This document shows positions 10,294 through 21,914 of a DNA stretch of 64,000 nucleotides, one piece after another (the first letter of the stretch is position 1; every line of letters begins with the position of its first letter). Position numbers and translations under genes: made by a program. This DNA comes from Imbricaverruca yamaguchii. Taxonomy: Eukaryota > Arthropoda > Thecostraca > Neoverrucidae. Where the stretch lies: contig JAOTOL010001644.1 in NCBI GenBank assembly GCA_034440575.1, positions 3,738,001 through 3,802,000 of the forward strand. Reading direction: 5' to 3'. A model generated the notes under the pieces. It was not told the origin of the DNA, searched no databases, and saw only the letters and a program-made list of their open reading frames with translations.

Positions 10294-10690
10294 ATGGCGA
10301 GCGGCGCCGCCGGTCCTTGTGATAAGTGTGCGGAACTCTGTGTTAGCGAGCAGCGGTCGGGTCGGGGCGGCGCCGGTCCTGACCGAACGTGATCCGACCG
10401 GCCGGCCGGTTCTGACCTGACGTGGTCCGATCTAGCGGCCGGTTCCGACCTGACGCGACCCGACCTGACGGCGCGAGCGTGGCCGATCCACGTCGGACGC
10501 TGACCTTGTGTAGTGCTGGCGAAGGAGGAGCGCGCGGACGGGAGCGACGCCGACCTCGACGCGGCCCAGTGTCGGCGGCTGGAGCTGGGGTGAGCCGCCT
10601 CCGCAGCCGGCGGCAGGCCGAGCCCACGCCGGCCTCGTCAGACAGGGCGCGCCACCTGCACGCCGCGGCCTGTTGTGGCTGATCGGCACA
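10294..10690. other. Presumed BNIP3 3' UTR start, GC-rich repeats
   Basis: Very GC- and CpG-rich. A ~40-bp degenerate repeat (GACCTGACG, GGCCGGTTC) covers 10370-10480. Confidence 0.5.
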
Positions 10691-10694
10691 ATGA

Positions 10695-11260
10695 TCGGCT
10701 GATGGCGAGGTCGGCACAACGCTGTCTGACGACCTCTGGCCTGCCTATGGCGAGGTCGGCACAACACGGTCTGACGACCTCCGGTCTCGTTTAGTCGAGT
10801 CCGGCATGGTCTGATCGCGTCTGGTCTGGTGAGACCGGTGGTCCCGGCACCATCTGGTGACTTCTGGCCCGACGGGGTCCGGCCCCTGGTGGTTTGAAGG
10901 CTAACAAACTCAACCGGCATAGTCTGGTAACCTCTGTCTCTACGGAGTACGTGGTGACCTCCTGTCTGACGAGGCCTCAGTAAACGCGTCGCCCGGCACG
11001 GTCCGATGACCTGTCTGACGAGGCCCCCAGTGCACGCGCCACCCGGTACTGTCTGGTGACCTGTCTGACGAGGTCCCCAGTACACGCGCCACCCGGTACT
11101 GTCTGGTGACCTCCTGTCTGACGAGGCCCCCAGTACACGCGCCGCCCGGCACGGTTTGGTAGCCTTCGACCCGATAGGTCCGGTCCCTGGTGGCCTGTAG
11201 GCTCATAAATTCGCCCAACAGGGTATGGTGGCCTCTGGTCTGAGAAGGCCCCCAACACAC
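10695..11260. repeat. Two minisatellites (~55 bp units) in presumed 3' UTR
   Basis: 10695-10790 has two copies of GCGAGGTCGGCACAAC followed by GGTCTGACGACCTC. 10950-11250 has about four copies of a ~53-bp unit including CTGTCTGACGAGGCCCCCAG, TACACGCGCC and CGGTACTGTCTGGTGACC. Confidence 0.8.
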
Positions 11261-12940
11261 GCGCCGCCTCGGTCCCGACCAGGGAGAGAGACTGTATCGC
11301 CGCCAAGTTAGACTGCCCGACCACGTTGTGCAGTGTTGGCCCGAGACTGTTGGTGGAGTTTTAATTTGGGTTTCAACCATCTAAATTAGTTTGACGTTCC
11401 TGGAGCCAACGCATGCGTATATATTTTTGTATTATTTGTACACATTTGTAAGTATCTAGTAAGAATAGGTACCCAGCGTTTGTCGCTGTCAGTACTATCC
11501 GTAATCTTCCTGCTACGAATTGGTAAAATGCATGCAACTTCAAACTAAATTGTTTCATTGCACTGTATTCAAATATATACACACCCAGATATCATCTTGG
11601 TGGAGACATCGAAAATCTACTGTGCGCGGCGTTTGAACTGGCCTGTTTCTACATGTAGCGTATGTTTGTAATGGTCTACCCTTGCTCGCCGAGTTTGGAT
11701 ACGGCTGGTAGCGCCGGCCAGCTTGTGTCGCGAGTAGTGCACTGACGCCGTTATAAGTGATACGTGCGTATAGACAAATAAATTCGCGGAAATAACAGTT
11801 GCTGCACGGCACATTCAATGTCCGTAACTGGAATGAGCTCTCATATCCCAATGGATATTTTTAATTGCGCTTTCATTGGCAAATAGCAAGCGTTATTATC
11901 CTTCCATGCCCCCCCCCCCCGTTCTACCCTGGCTATAATTGGATAGTCTTATCGAGTTTCCAGCCCTTCGCTAACCACTATCTACGGTTGAATTCCACTT
12001 AATGAGGTAATTCGGCCAAGCACTTGCTTGTGAATACGAAAATGCCAATGCATAGTATTTTAGTTGCTCCTCTCGTTTTCCGGTGCCAGGTATTCTATAT
12101 AGTGAACGTCACACCCGCACCCTGGTGAAAACGGTTATGTATCCACGTCGTGGTTACGCCAAATCGAGCTGGTCGCTGTGCGCAGTGCGGCAGGCGTGAG
12201 GCGTCTCAGCACGCCCGCCGGCTGATTGCTGCTGACGCCTGCTGCTACAACGCAGCCCGCTCAGCCACCCTTAACGCCACCCAAGCCGTACTGTCGCCCA
12301 CTGCGTTAATCACTAAGTTGAAATACATCAGTAGTTGATCGCACTCGGCAATCGCTTTAATTAGGTATAATGTTATGTGATTCGTTCTGTGCGTATTTGT
12401 AACCACAGTTAATTCAATAAAGGCTTTTGTGCTGCCTCGTCGGTGCTTTTCCTCTCTCCTGTTGGGAATGTTTCCTGGTGAAACTAGTTGAAGGCAACGG
12501 TGCTCTAGCCTTAGCGATTGTTTTCAGCGGCAGTTAAAACTTTTGACTTGTAATTGATATAAATATTTCTGCCTTTCAGTGTCAAAACTATGTGTTAAAA
12601 AGCGTGGGTGCGCCATCCTATTCCAGTGCATGGCGGCTAACGTGTCGATTCAACGCGACTTCCTCCGTCTGCTGTGGAATGTCTACTCTGAGCTGTGTTC
12701 GAGCAGGTCAAACCCGCAACTGATGGAATGCTTCAAAAGGTGGATGGAATGATGTAGGTTGTCCGATGGTGCTCAGGTGTGGTTGTGCTATTTCTGCCCG
12801 GTCCGCAGGACAGTTCTGGGTGACTTGGGGTTATTGACGTCTGGCGTGCTATTTCCGCCCCGCTCTGACAGTAAGCGTACTAAACCGGCTGGGAGCCATG
12901 ATTGTCCGTCACGATAGCAGTTGACCTTCAAAAGACAGGG
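11261..12940. other. Presumed 3' UTR and intergenic DNA
   Basis: No coding signal recognised. An A-rich/T-rich change begins at about 11360. A possible poly(A) signal is at 12416-12421. Short homopolymer C run near 11910. Confidence 0.4.
12416..12421 (+). promoter_or_regulatory. Candidate poly(A) signal
   Basis: AATAAA followed within 30 bases by a GT/T-rich stretch (TTTTGTGCTGCCTCG, GGTGCTTTTCC). It is a plausible 3' end for BNIP3, implying a ~2.1-kb 3' UTR, but earlier signals cannot be excluded. Confidence 0.4.
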
Positions 12941-13200
12941 GGAAGGATACGCCGCTGTTTTGTGCTGTGGACACTGTCGGCCCGCAGCAGTTTCTCGGTT
13001 TCCCGCTGAAACATGGTGTGAGGTGGGCTCTCCCGCGTCAGATCCCACGCTACGCCGGTGATGTTTTCTCGTCTGGTCAGCCTCAGAGAGCCGTTATGTC
13101 CGGCTAATATAGCGGTAGATCTCCATCGGAGCCACAACACAAGTGATTCATCTGTTACTGAGCCGGCTTCAGCTTCTTTGCACCAGTTGGAGCCTAACAC
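12941..13200. other. No recognisable feature
   Basis: Unique-looking intergenic sequence leading into the 25-bp array. Confidence 0.35.
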
Positions 13201-13204
13201 CTTC

Positions 13205-13480
13205 TGGGAGTCCGACACGCCGCACCGGCTGGGAGTCTGAGCAATCGCACTGGATGGAAGCCTGACACCGCACCGGCTGTGAGCCTGACACACCGCTCCG
13301 GCTGGGGGTATGACACACCGCACCAGCTGGGAGCCTGACACACCGCACCGGCTGGGAGCCTGACACACCGCTCCGGCTGGGAGCCTGACACACCGCTCCG
13401 GCTGGGGGTATGACACACCGCACCGGCTGGGAGTCTGACACACCGCACCGGCTGGGAGTCGGACACACTGCACCGGGCGG
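13205..13480. repeat. 25-bp minisatellite, about 11 copies
   Basis: Unit GAGCCTGACACACCGCACCG plus GCTGG, with variants GAGTCTGA and GGGGTATGA. Open minus-strand frames are repeat products. Confidence 0.9.
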
Positions 13481-13799
13481 TCATGGGGGATTATTCCTAC
13501 GAATGTTCACTAGTGTGGTCCTTATTTCTTGTAGTCTGTGACCGTCCTAAAAGTTTTAATTTGGGCTAAAACAGCCTGAGAAAATATTTATTGAAAACTA
13601 TTCATATTTAAAGGCTGCTTAAGGCACCAACATTTTACCCCATTGGCCTACATTTTGACACATGGAGATATAGCCGTTAAGTGTCATTAGCAAATAGAGG
13701 TAGCATCCATTTTCCCTGGGTTCCCCTCACAAAAGTGAGCATTATCTGTTCAAAACAGGGATATCATGCTGACCAGGCACTCATTATATCCCAGTTAAG

Positions 13800-14299
13800 G
13801 TCCGCTTTAACGCGTCTGGGAACGTCTTCCTGTGGCCGGCTACAACCTGGAGAACAAATTGCTGCTGGTCCTTGTCTTTAGTCAAACGACCAGCATTCTG
13901 GATCAGGGCAACACCACGCTCAGCTTAGTCGTTTGTAACAGCCAACTTGGCTGCAACGACCCTTGCATCTCTGTATGCCCCGTTGTCCTTCCAGTTGGAT
14001 GCAGAAACTCCAAGAAAGGCACTGGCAGCTTCAGCTTCTGAAACAGGCTTTTTGTGTTGGTGGCGAAAAAGTCAGCCAGTCTTGCCTTGCTGGGTACCTG
14101 TAAGCACAGAGGGACGTTTAGGAGGGGTCTCTGTCATCCACGGCTGCCATGGCGTGCGTCATGTTGTTCTTGGTCATCTTCCAGGCGTTCATCGAAGAGG
14201 GCAAGCCCAACAAGTTGTTCCGATAGTGCCAACGATGCGATCCCAGTTGCTTCGTCGTGACCTTGGAAATACCGGGTTTATGGAGGGATACATGTCCAT
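13800..14299 (-). pseudogene. Decayed transposase-like gene, C-terminal part
   Basis: The minus strand reads segments such as AERGVALIQNAGRLTKDKDQ, then QFVLQVVAGHRKTFP (13830-13925), and upstream pieces around LADFFATNTKSLFQKL (about 14030-14075), with stops and frameshifts between them. From memory these resemble the C-terminal half of a protein family found as repeats in arthropod and cnidarian genomes; the superfamily name is uncertain. It continues the fragment at 15125-16460, separated from it by the hAT-like insertion. Confidence 0.55.
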
Positions 14300-14586
14300 C
14301 AGGGGTGTATATTTTTTCTAAACATTGTGGGAGCCCAAGTGTACTGGACCCCCACCCAACCAACCAAATACTTATCGGATTTCGCCCACTATATTTTCCG
14401 ACCTCAATAATTCTGATGTGTTTTGACGATGTGTATGTTCGTGTTTATTCAGCATCCTCGCCAAAGGGAAGAAAATCGTCCAGTGACAGGTGAAGTCACC
14501 TAAGCAAAAGAGCAGTACACCGTGCATGTCAACATACAAACTGAGTCGTAGCATGCGACTACAGTGAAATACAGTATACTCGGGTC

Positions 14587-14647
<61 letters not shown>

Positions 14648-15124
14648 GTCATCGTCATCGTCGTCATCGTCATCGTCAACGTCAACGTCACCGTCACCGT
14701 CACTCCAAACACCAACAAACACACAACGGCTTAAATATATGCATGCGCCCATATACAGGCTAAAACACACCGCCCTTGATGGAGCATCGGAGCACAGCCT
14801 GCCTGAGCTGTGATGACGATGGGTGAAGGCACTTCCTTGGTGCCTAACATTAGGGGGGACGAAGCCGACGTTTTGGTGTGGCGAGTTCAGGGTCGGGAAG
14901 TTCACTATCTAAACTTAATCTGTTTCTTTACAGTACAGAATATTCTGGTTAACATCAACTAAGTTTTATATATTGCATGGTGTTTTGCTTTTTTCTTCCT
15001 TTAGCTTTCTTATCAGCATTAAAACAGCCTACGGTATTGGGGGGCCCAAATCAACATGGGGGGCCGAGATCAACATTGGTGGGGCTATGGCCCTCACAAA
15101 AGGATACAAGTCGACACCCCCCTG
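14300..15124 (+). mobile_element. hAT-like non-autonomous DNA transposon, copy 1
   Basis: Starts CAGGGGTGT and ends with its approximate inverted complement GACACCCCCCTG. It is flanked by ATGTCCAT (14292-14299) and ATGTCCAG (15125-15132), a 7/8 match to an 8-bp duplication. The terminal CAGGG and 8-bp duplication are typical of hAT elements. It has no transposase frame. It carries an internal hexanucleotide array. A second, inverted copy is split between 17390-17620 and 20075-20838. It is inserted in the transposase-like pseudogene. Confidence 0.8.
14587..14700. repeat. (CATCGT)n hexanucleotide array within the hAT-like element
   Basis: About 16 units, some shortened to a trinucleotide step. 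The flanking CGTCAACGTCACCGTCACC is a variant form. The reverse complement (GATGAC) is the array at 20330-20535, so both element copies carry it at the same place. Poly-Asp and Met-Thr frames here are artefacts. Confidence 0.95.
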
Positions 15125-16460
15125 ATGTCCAGCGATTGCGGGAGGGCCAAGTCGCTTGCAGGAGCATTGATTGGCTGTGGTCCTGTAATTCAGGCTTTAA
15201 TGTGAAGTTGTGTAAACAGGATGTGAAGATCTTGGACGCCACACTTCTCGAGCCGTTTAATCCTCCCTTACTTGATGTTCCTTTAAGATAGTTTCCAGGA
15301 AGCTTATCATTTCTTCTCACATATCAACAACTGCTTGCGCAGTGTACTCGTCTGAAGAAGCGTCTTCATGATTTTCTTGATTTATGCACTCCCCTTTTGC
15401 TTGAAATCGTTTGAAAGGCAGGACTTGTGGCGCTGAAGAAGCACCCATTGCTTCGGTAAATGCTGCACCCGAAAGAAGCTCGATGACGTGATGACTGCGT
15501 CCAATGTGAAGCAGATCACGGCCAGCCATCTGCTCCAGAATCATGCAGGCCCATTTGTTAATGCCAGTATTGGAGCTTGCTGTGTCAAAGCACATTCCTT
15601 GAACCCTTTCTTCAAGTTGCCAGTGTTTAATGGTGTCCAAAATTGCATGTGCTTGGGCCTCACCAATTCCTGCATGATCGACGCATTCGATGCGCCTCTT
15701 AACGCCGGGCCTCACGAGTTCCCGGTGGGGGTTTCGGAATAGTAAGCAACTGGGAGCTTTCATTATTTGAAACCAATACTGGAAGTCCATCTACTTGTTT
15801 CTGCCAGTAAGGTCAGGGAGAAGTTTGCCATCCCAATGTACGGCCAAGGATGCATCTCCGTTGAAGCTTTCAAGGTTTCCAGTTGCATTTTCCCGATATT
15901 GTCTTCTTTTCCGCAGAGTGGTTGATCGAGTGGTTGACTGAGACTCCGGGCAGCTTCCCCACATACCATCATGGCTGCTCTGTCCGTGATCTAGTTTCAG
16001 TCTAACGCTGAAGCCAGATCTGGTGTGATCATTTCTTTTCGTTCACGTTTTTTCTGGGCTAAGCCTGAACATTGCAGTTGCAGAGCCAGGCCCGGCAACC
16101 GGTTCATATTCATAATCATCTATGCCTTTTTCACCTGTGTCTGAACTATCTAGTAATACTTATGTTGCTGACGCTTCATTTGTCTGATTCTCCACAGTTC
16201 GTCGTTTTTTTTTCCTGTCCTATTCTCTTCTTTTTTTGCTTCCCTCCCTTCTTTCAGAATGTTTTCACATCCACCGACAATATCGGTCCACGACGTCCCT
16301 TTTCTTGATGTGCTATAATAGACTACCGTCTTCTTCGATTTTAGCAAGACAAGTCCATCAGCATGAACGACATGGAAGAGATCGTCAAAGGTAGCCGTTA
16401 AGTCGTCTTCAGATTTCTTTTGTGTTTCATATTGTTTTGATGAACTCGTCAAAGCCAGCC
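15125..16460 (-). pseudogene. Decayed transposase-like gene, N-terminal and central parts
   Basis: The longest intact piece is 15317-15790 (157 codons, minus strand). It includes IECVDHAGIGEAQAHAI, then GMCFDTASSNTG, then RSHHVIELLSGAAF and APQVLPFKRFQAKGE. Overlapping frames at 15763-15972 and, less surely, 16150-16452 look like the upstream parts of the same gene. After 15317 the reading continues across a stop as EEMISFLETILKEHQVRED and then decays. The Asp in the FDT motif could be a catalytic acid of a DDE-type transposase, but that is inference. Stops and frameshifts show that it is dead. The family recurs as a repeat in animal genomes; I cannot name the superfamily with confidence. Confidence 0.6.
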
Positions 16461-16880
16461 ATCTTGTAAAATGGCTTTCAATTTTCTTGGTGCAACCTTG
16501 CTTTTGATGGAGTGGTATCCTTGTCCGATGCCAGAAACTGGCAATTTTATCAATGATTTGCGTGGCTGCTTCACGAATTACTTCTCTATCGATGGTATGG
16601 TACTATTCGATGGTAGCTTTGGTCATTTTATCTCGTCTTTATATTTGTTAATACGGTAAATGTTCACTCTAGTGTTTGGTTTTGACTGCTTAGTCAAAGC
16701 CATTGTAATTTCGCAACTGACACCTGCCCGAGCACAGTAAGAAGCTATGGCTTCACACACCCAGAACAATGTAAATGCACTAGGTAACGGCTGTGCTATC
16801 CTCCCCTACTAACTGAAAGGAAGCAACGATCATTCAACAGGACAAGGACACAACGAGAGCATGTAGGCCAGAATAGAGAT
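16461..16880. other. No recognisable feature
   Basis: Possibly the 5' end of the transposase-like relic; no conserved motif seen. Confidence 0.35.
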
Positions 16881-16884
16881 AGGG

Positions 16885-17389
16885 GGATAACCGGACAAAT
16901 GTACGTAAAGCAAATGTGGGTATGGCAGATGTACGTACGCAAATGTACTTAAGCGCAGATGTACGTGTGACAATTGTACGTAAACGCAGATGCACGTATG
17001 TTTAATGTACGTAAGTGTAAATGTAAGTATGGAAAATGCACGTCAGCGCAAGAGTACGTATGCGCAAATGTACGTAAGCGAAAATGTACGTCAGCCCAAA
17101 AGTGCGTATGCGCAAATGTACGTGAGCGCCAATGTACGTACATAAATTGTACGTAAGTGCAGATGTACGTATGCCAAATTTACTTAAGCGCAAATTTATG
17201 CATGGAAAATGTACGTGTGGCAAACGCACCATACCAAATATGCTTAAACGCAAAGGCTCGTATGCCTAAATGTACGTACGCTTAGGTACATTTGCTCTTA
17301 CGTACTTTTGCGTTTACGTAGATTTCGCTTACGTATACTTGCGTGTACCTCCAGGGGTGTACTTGCGTATACTTGCGTGTACTTCCATC
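16885..17389. repeat. TACGT-rich ~20-bp satellite with an orientation switch
   Basis: Repeated GCAAATGTACGTAAGCGC-type units run to about 17275. The strand sense then flips to GCGTTTACGTA / CTTACGTACTTTTGCG units up to 17389. The flipped form resumes at 20839-21000, beyond the second hAT-like copy, so that copy appears to have landed inside this satellite. Confidence 0.85.
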
Positions 17390-17999
17390 CAGGGGCATCG
17401 ATTTGTGTCCCTTTGTGGGGGCCATGGCCCCACCAATGTTGATCTTGGCCCCCAATATTGATTTGGGCCCCCAATAAGTCATGCCGTTTTTATGTTCATA
17501 AGACAGCTAAAGAAAAAAAAAACACCATGCTGTATAGAAAACTTAGTTGATGTTAACCAGAGTATTTTGTACTGTAAAGAAACAAATTAACATATTAGGT
17601 TTAGATAGTGGACTAACTCTCCACCTTTTGCTGCAAAATTGAAAATTGCGCAAAAAAACAACAACAAAATAATTGGACTTCCCTCCACTATGGAAGTCCT
17701 ACTTGCATCATGAAATGCTGAGATTAGCAAATGCTGATGGATTATAAATCAGATTGCCTTTAAAAAAAACTTGCTATACCACTAAACAACAATTCCATTG
17801 TCATACTGATGTTTGTACACACCACCAATCACACTTGTGCTCAACTCAAGCTGAATCAAGAATCAACTCATGGATCGATCGTTTTTTTATCAGTCACGAG
17901 TTGAATCAATTCTTTTCTCCAAAATAGATCTTCAGTTTGGAGTTGAATCACATCTTTCCATAAAAAATAATTAAATTATGAGTCAATCATTCAGATCAC

Positions 18000-19270
18000 A
18001 ATGAGTCACAAAAACTCGCGCAAGGGATCCAAACAAGTGACCAAGGGGCCAAAAATCGCACTTAGACCAAAACAAATCCATGCCACTTCCTTTGAAAATC
18101 TGAGTGGGGGTCAAAAATCCGCGCAGGAGCCCCACAAGTCGCAGCTGGCTTCCCGAGAGCTAATATCTCCTCAAAATGTCACCCCGCGGACACAAAAATT
18201 GCGTTAACGATCTACAAATTAGGAGGGCATCGGTCCCCGAAAAATATTCATCTTGGGGCACCGAAAAAAAAAACGCACCGAGAGCCCGAAGGATCGCACT
18301 GGGGTGCAAAAATATCCTGGAGGGAGCTTACAAGAATAGGCTTGACCCCAAAAATCACAAAGGGACAATCGAATTGACCCGAGCATCGGACAATTCAGAA
18401 TATGTCCCGAAATAAAATTATCCGACAGGCCTTTCTACCCTCGATGGTGCGATCTGCGAGAAAAAAAAACACGTCGAGCAGCCGCAGTGGCGTACCAAAG
18501 AATAGCGCCGGTTCCAAAAAAAATCGCGCTGGACCCGATACATTCGCGTTGGGGCCCCAGAATTCCCGTAGCGGACTGTAAGTGAATATGCCCAGCACCT
18601 TAAAGCTTACACCAGGCCCACGAAAATTTGCACCGGGTTCACCAAAATCGCGCTGGGGCGCAGCTACTTACAACACGCCCCGAGAACTCGCGACGATATC
18701 CACAAATATTATGTACTGGACCCAGAATTCCGGTAGTAGTGCCAAAAAATTGTGTCGGAGCATCACAAATTCCCCTCCGCAAGCACAGCATGGCCCCCAA
18801 AACCACACTTGAGCTCAATAAAAATTAAGCCGATGCCTTCTAAATATATAAATATAATAAAATAAGGAGAGATTCCGAAAAAAATATATGTCCGAGTCAG
18901 GAACATCCCTCCAGAGCTCCAAACGTACCCACAGATGCTTTCAAAATTTGCGTACGGTCCCGAAATAATGGCGTACCGGAGCTCGTAAAATCGCGGTGAG
19001 ACAAAATATATAGCGTCTGGTGCCCGAAAAATCAGGCCGGGACTCGGAGTTTAAATAATTCAGAAGTCACGAAAATTTGCGTTGAACCTAGAAAACTGCT
19101 CCGGGCCCTCCGAGACTACACACCTGTACAGCGGAATACAGGGGAACCCTAAGAACACAACGGGAGGTCGAAAATACACCTGGCCCTCCAAAGTTTACCG
19201 AGTTTCGCAAAAAGCGGCAGAGCAGAGGCCCCAGCCATATGCCTTAACATATGGCTGGGCCCCAAAAAAG
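18000..19270. repeat. Degenerate ~30-bp tandem repeat (CCCAAAAATCGCG core)
   Basis: Dozens of diverged units alternate an A-run (AAAAATCGC, AAAAATTGCG, AAAATTTGC) with a GC-rich part (GGGGCC, GACCC). Spacing is about 30 bases but irregular. Open frames with repeated Pro/Lys/Asn have no recognisable domain. Confidence 0.6.
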
Positions 19271-19399
19271 CGAATTGGTCGACAAAATAGACCTACGGGG
19301 ACGCGGACCATACCAATTCCGCCGATTTGAACATTGTTTTGATTTCTGTCAGTATTCCCACCTTCCAAAATTTTGCACATATTTATTTCCGGCTGTAGC

Positions 19400-19930
19400 A
19401 AAGAAACTATTCCAGCTGACATCCAATTTTTAAGCCATCGGATGACCCTTCTGGGAATCTTCTGGGGTGACCTTTTCGGCCTCCTTGGCCGTGACTGGAG
19501 AGGCATACACCTAGTGTGTCTTATTCTTGGTCTTGTTTGCGCCATTGGGTACGGACGGAGTCTTCAGACTGTTGTTAAAAAATGAAATAGTAGAATGATT
19601 GCGCTGATTAATGCCTGTATCCGGTATGCATTTTAGTTTGCTTGGTGTCGTGTGTGGGGACTGACTAGACTCGGTGATCACGATGACTTCACCAGTCAGG
19701 TTTAAAATAATGGTTTTTTCGTTAGGTGTGAGATGTCGAAACGAGCACGGTAGGATGTCGAAATTCGCCATGGAATTAGTGTTATCTAAAATGTTTTTGA
19801 TGTCTAGACTCAAAGTTGAGCTAATGCTTTAGTTACTTATGACTGTACATTCTACATATAAACGAGATACTGTTAGAAAGGAGACGCAAAGACTTCATAA
19901 GCATGCATCAAGGAGCGGGATGTAGATACT
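19400..19930 (-). pseudogene. Coding remnant of unclassified repeat (copy B)
   Basis: A minus-strand frame (19511-19813) includes SLDIKNILDNTNSMANFDIL followed by RHLTPNEKTIILNL. Its continuation in another frame reaches about 19400. The same DNA, more diverged, occurs at 1975-2375 and 42495-42640, so this is a repeated element. Upstream on the minus strand 19850-19930 matches 1975-2045. I cannot assign a domain. Confidence 0.55.
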
Positions 19931-20294
19931 TCTTGGAGAAGGGTGTCGATTGAGTATTCAGAATGTGATATTCCCACCCTATTCCACGAATATTTTATCA
20001 CTGACACCAACGCACATGATTAATCAGAGGACATTGTTTGCGATGTCTCTGTTTTTGTGGCAGCTGTATCCATTCTCCGATATTGAACTAGCCCCATCAG
20101 AACGTTGGCTTCGCCCCTCCCTAATGTTAAGCGACAAGGAAATACTTTCACCCATCGTCACCACCGTTCAGGTCTGTTGTGCTCCGATACTCCATCAAGG
20201 CCGGTGTGTTTTAGCCGACATCTGATCGCTGAAGTATTTTTATTTAAGCCGGTGTGTGCTTGTTGGTGGGTGGAGTGAGGGAAGGAAGGCAACG

Positions 20295-20536
<242 letters not shown>

Positions 20537-20838
20537 GACGATAGATCCGAGCCCACTGTATGACACTGCAGTCGCATGCTATTACTCAGAGCTGTTATGC
20601 TGACATGTACTATGCACTGCTCTTTTAATTATGTGACGTGATCAGTTATGGAACGATTTTCCCCGTTGGTTAGGATGCTGAATAACATAAACATACTCAT
20701 CGTGGAATAAAAACTCAAAATTTCTGAGATCTGAAAATATAGTGGGCGAAATCCGATGAAATTTTTTTTCGGGGGGGGGTCTAATTCGTTGGCACTTCGC
20801 TCTCCCCCCCCAATGTCTTTAAAAAATGGACACCCCTG

Positions 20839-21000
20839 CCTATATTTACACTTACGTACATTTGTGCTTACGTAAATCTGCGCTAACCTACATTTAAGCT
20901 TACGTACATTGGCCATACGTACATCTGCGCTTAAGTGCATTTGATTACGTGCATTTGTCCGTTTACCGCAAACGCAAGTATGGCATTTGTACCTAGCCAA
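20839..21000. repeat. TACGT satellite, continuation beyond hAT-like copy 2
   Basis: CTTACGTACATTTGTGCTTA-type units match the flipped satellite at 17276-17389, supporting insertion of copy 2 into one array. Confidence 0.8.
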
Positions 21001-21009
21001 ATGTACATG

Positions 21010-21900
21010 AACCTAAATGCGAAATTGGGTCAGCACATGCAACAGAAAGCTAGATGTTCATAGGCGGTGACAAGAAGTGAAAATTGCTAATTTTTGCCGA
21101 CCATGTTGTGGTAAATCTGCAGTACAAGGTGTTTTTTGGCGTTAATTTTTATGAAAGTGACTAAGATGATGGGACCATCTATTTTCTGTGGAAATGCTTA
21201 GTTTTCAGGTTGCGGTCAAAATAATGCAAAAAGGTGCATTGTGTTAGGTAATATTCCACAAAAATAAATGTTCAAAACCAAATAAAATGCAACATAACCT
21301 AACCTAGCCTAGCCTAACCTACCTTTGGAGAAACAAAAAATCCCCAAAATACAATTCTGAAAATGTCAATTTATTTTTTGAAAATTCTCCAAAATATAAA
21401 GGAAGACTAACCCTGCCTAACCTAAGCCGCTTTTGAATAAAATAATTAAGTTTTTTCCCAATAAATGTTCTCGACTATTTGGTGAAAACTTTTCGGTATT
21501 ATTGTACTTTAAGGTGGTAACAAGAAAAACTTGAAGACCCATTCGCCTCTATAAAGCAAACAAATGGGCTATGTTTGGTTAGTTTACGTTAGTTAAGTTA
21601 GAAAACGTTTGCAACTTTTTTTTTATAAAAGTAAACTTTTCCTAATTACACAGAAAACAAGTGGCACAGTCACCTTAGTCACCTTCATAAACATGGTATT
21701 CTGAATAAAATTTTACTTAAAAAGAAGATACGGCAAGCTTTCTAGTTTTGTCCGGAAGATATCATTTTTAACAATGGCAAATTTCAAAAATAGGCAATGA
21801 AATATAATTTGCTGAAACCCTTTTTTGGGGAGGGCTACCCTAAATCTTGTTCAAGCTTGCGGCGTCTTTGGTTTGTCCCCCCCCCCATTTCTAAACCGTG
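21010..21900. mobile_element. AT-rich repeat sharing segments with 26.6-26.9 kb
   Basis: 21041-21100 matches 26600-26660 (AAAGCTA.ATGTTCATAGGC) and 21815-21915 matches 26790-26875 (TTGTTCAA, then TTTGTCCC, then CGTGGTTATACCCATG). A short run of CCTAA-type units occurs at 21290-21322. No coding potential recognised. Confidence 0.5.
21290..21322. repeat. Short CCTAA-type stretch (telomere-like)
   Basis: AACCTAACCTAGCCTAGCC then TAACCTACC: imperfect copies of CCTAA, the complement of the arthropod telomere unit TTAGG. Too short and imperfect to call an interstitial telomere. Confidence 0.4.
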
Positions 21901-21914
21901 GTTATACCCATGCC

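Larger units (their letters stand above)
17620..20075. mobile_element. ~2.45-kb insertion inside hAT-like copy 2
   Basis: Defined by comparison with copy 1: alignment stops near GATAGTGGACT (17615) and resumes near GATATTGAACT (20078). Short TCTCC strings at both junctions could be a duplication. Contents: AT-rich 17640-18000, a degenerate ~30-bp repeat (18000-19270), and a minus-strand coding remnant (19400-19930) shared with copies at 1905-2400 and 42500-42640. Confidence 0.55.

Noticed and set aside
14372..14905. Poly-Asp protein on the minus strand
   Set aside because: It is the translation of the CATCGT hexanucleotide inside a transposon.
21290..21322. Interstitial telomere
   Set aside because: Only about five imperfect CCTAA units.
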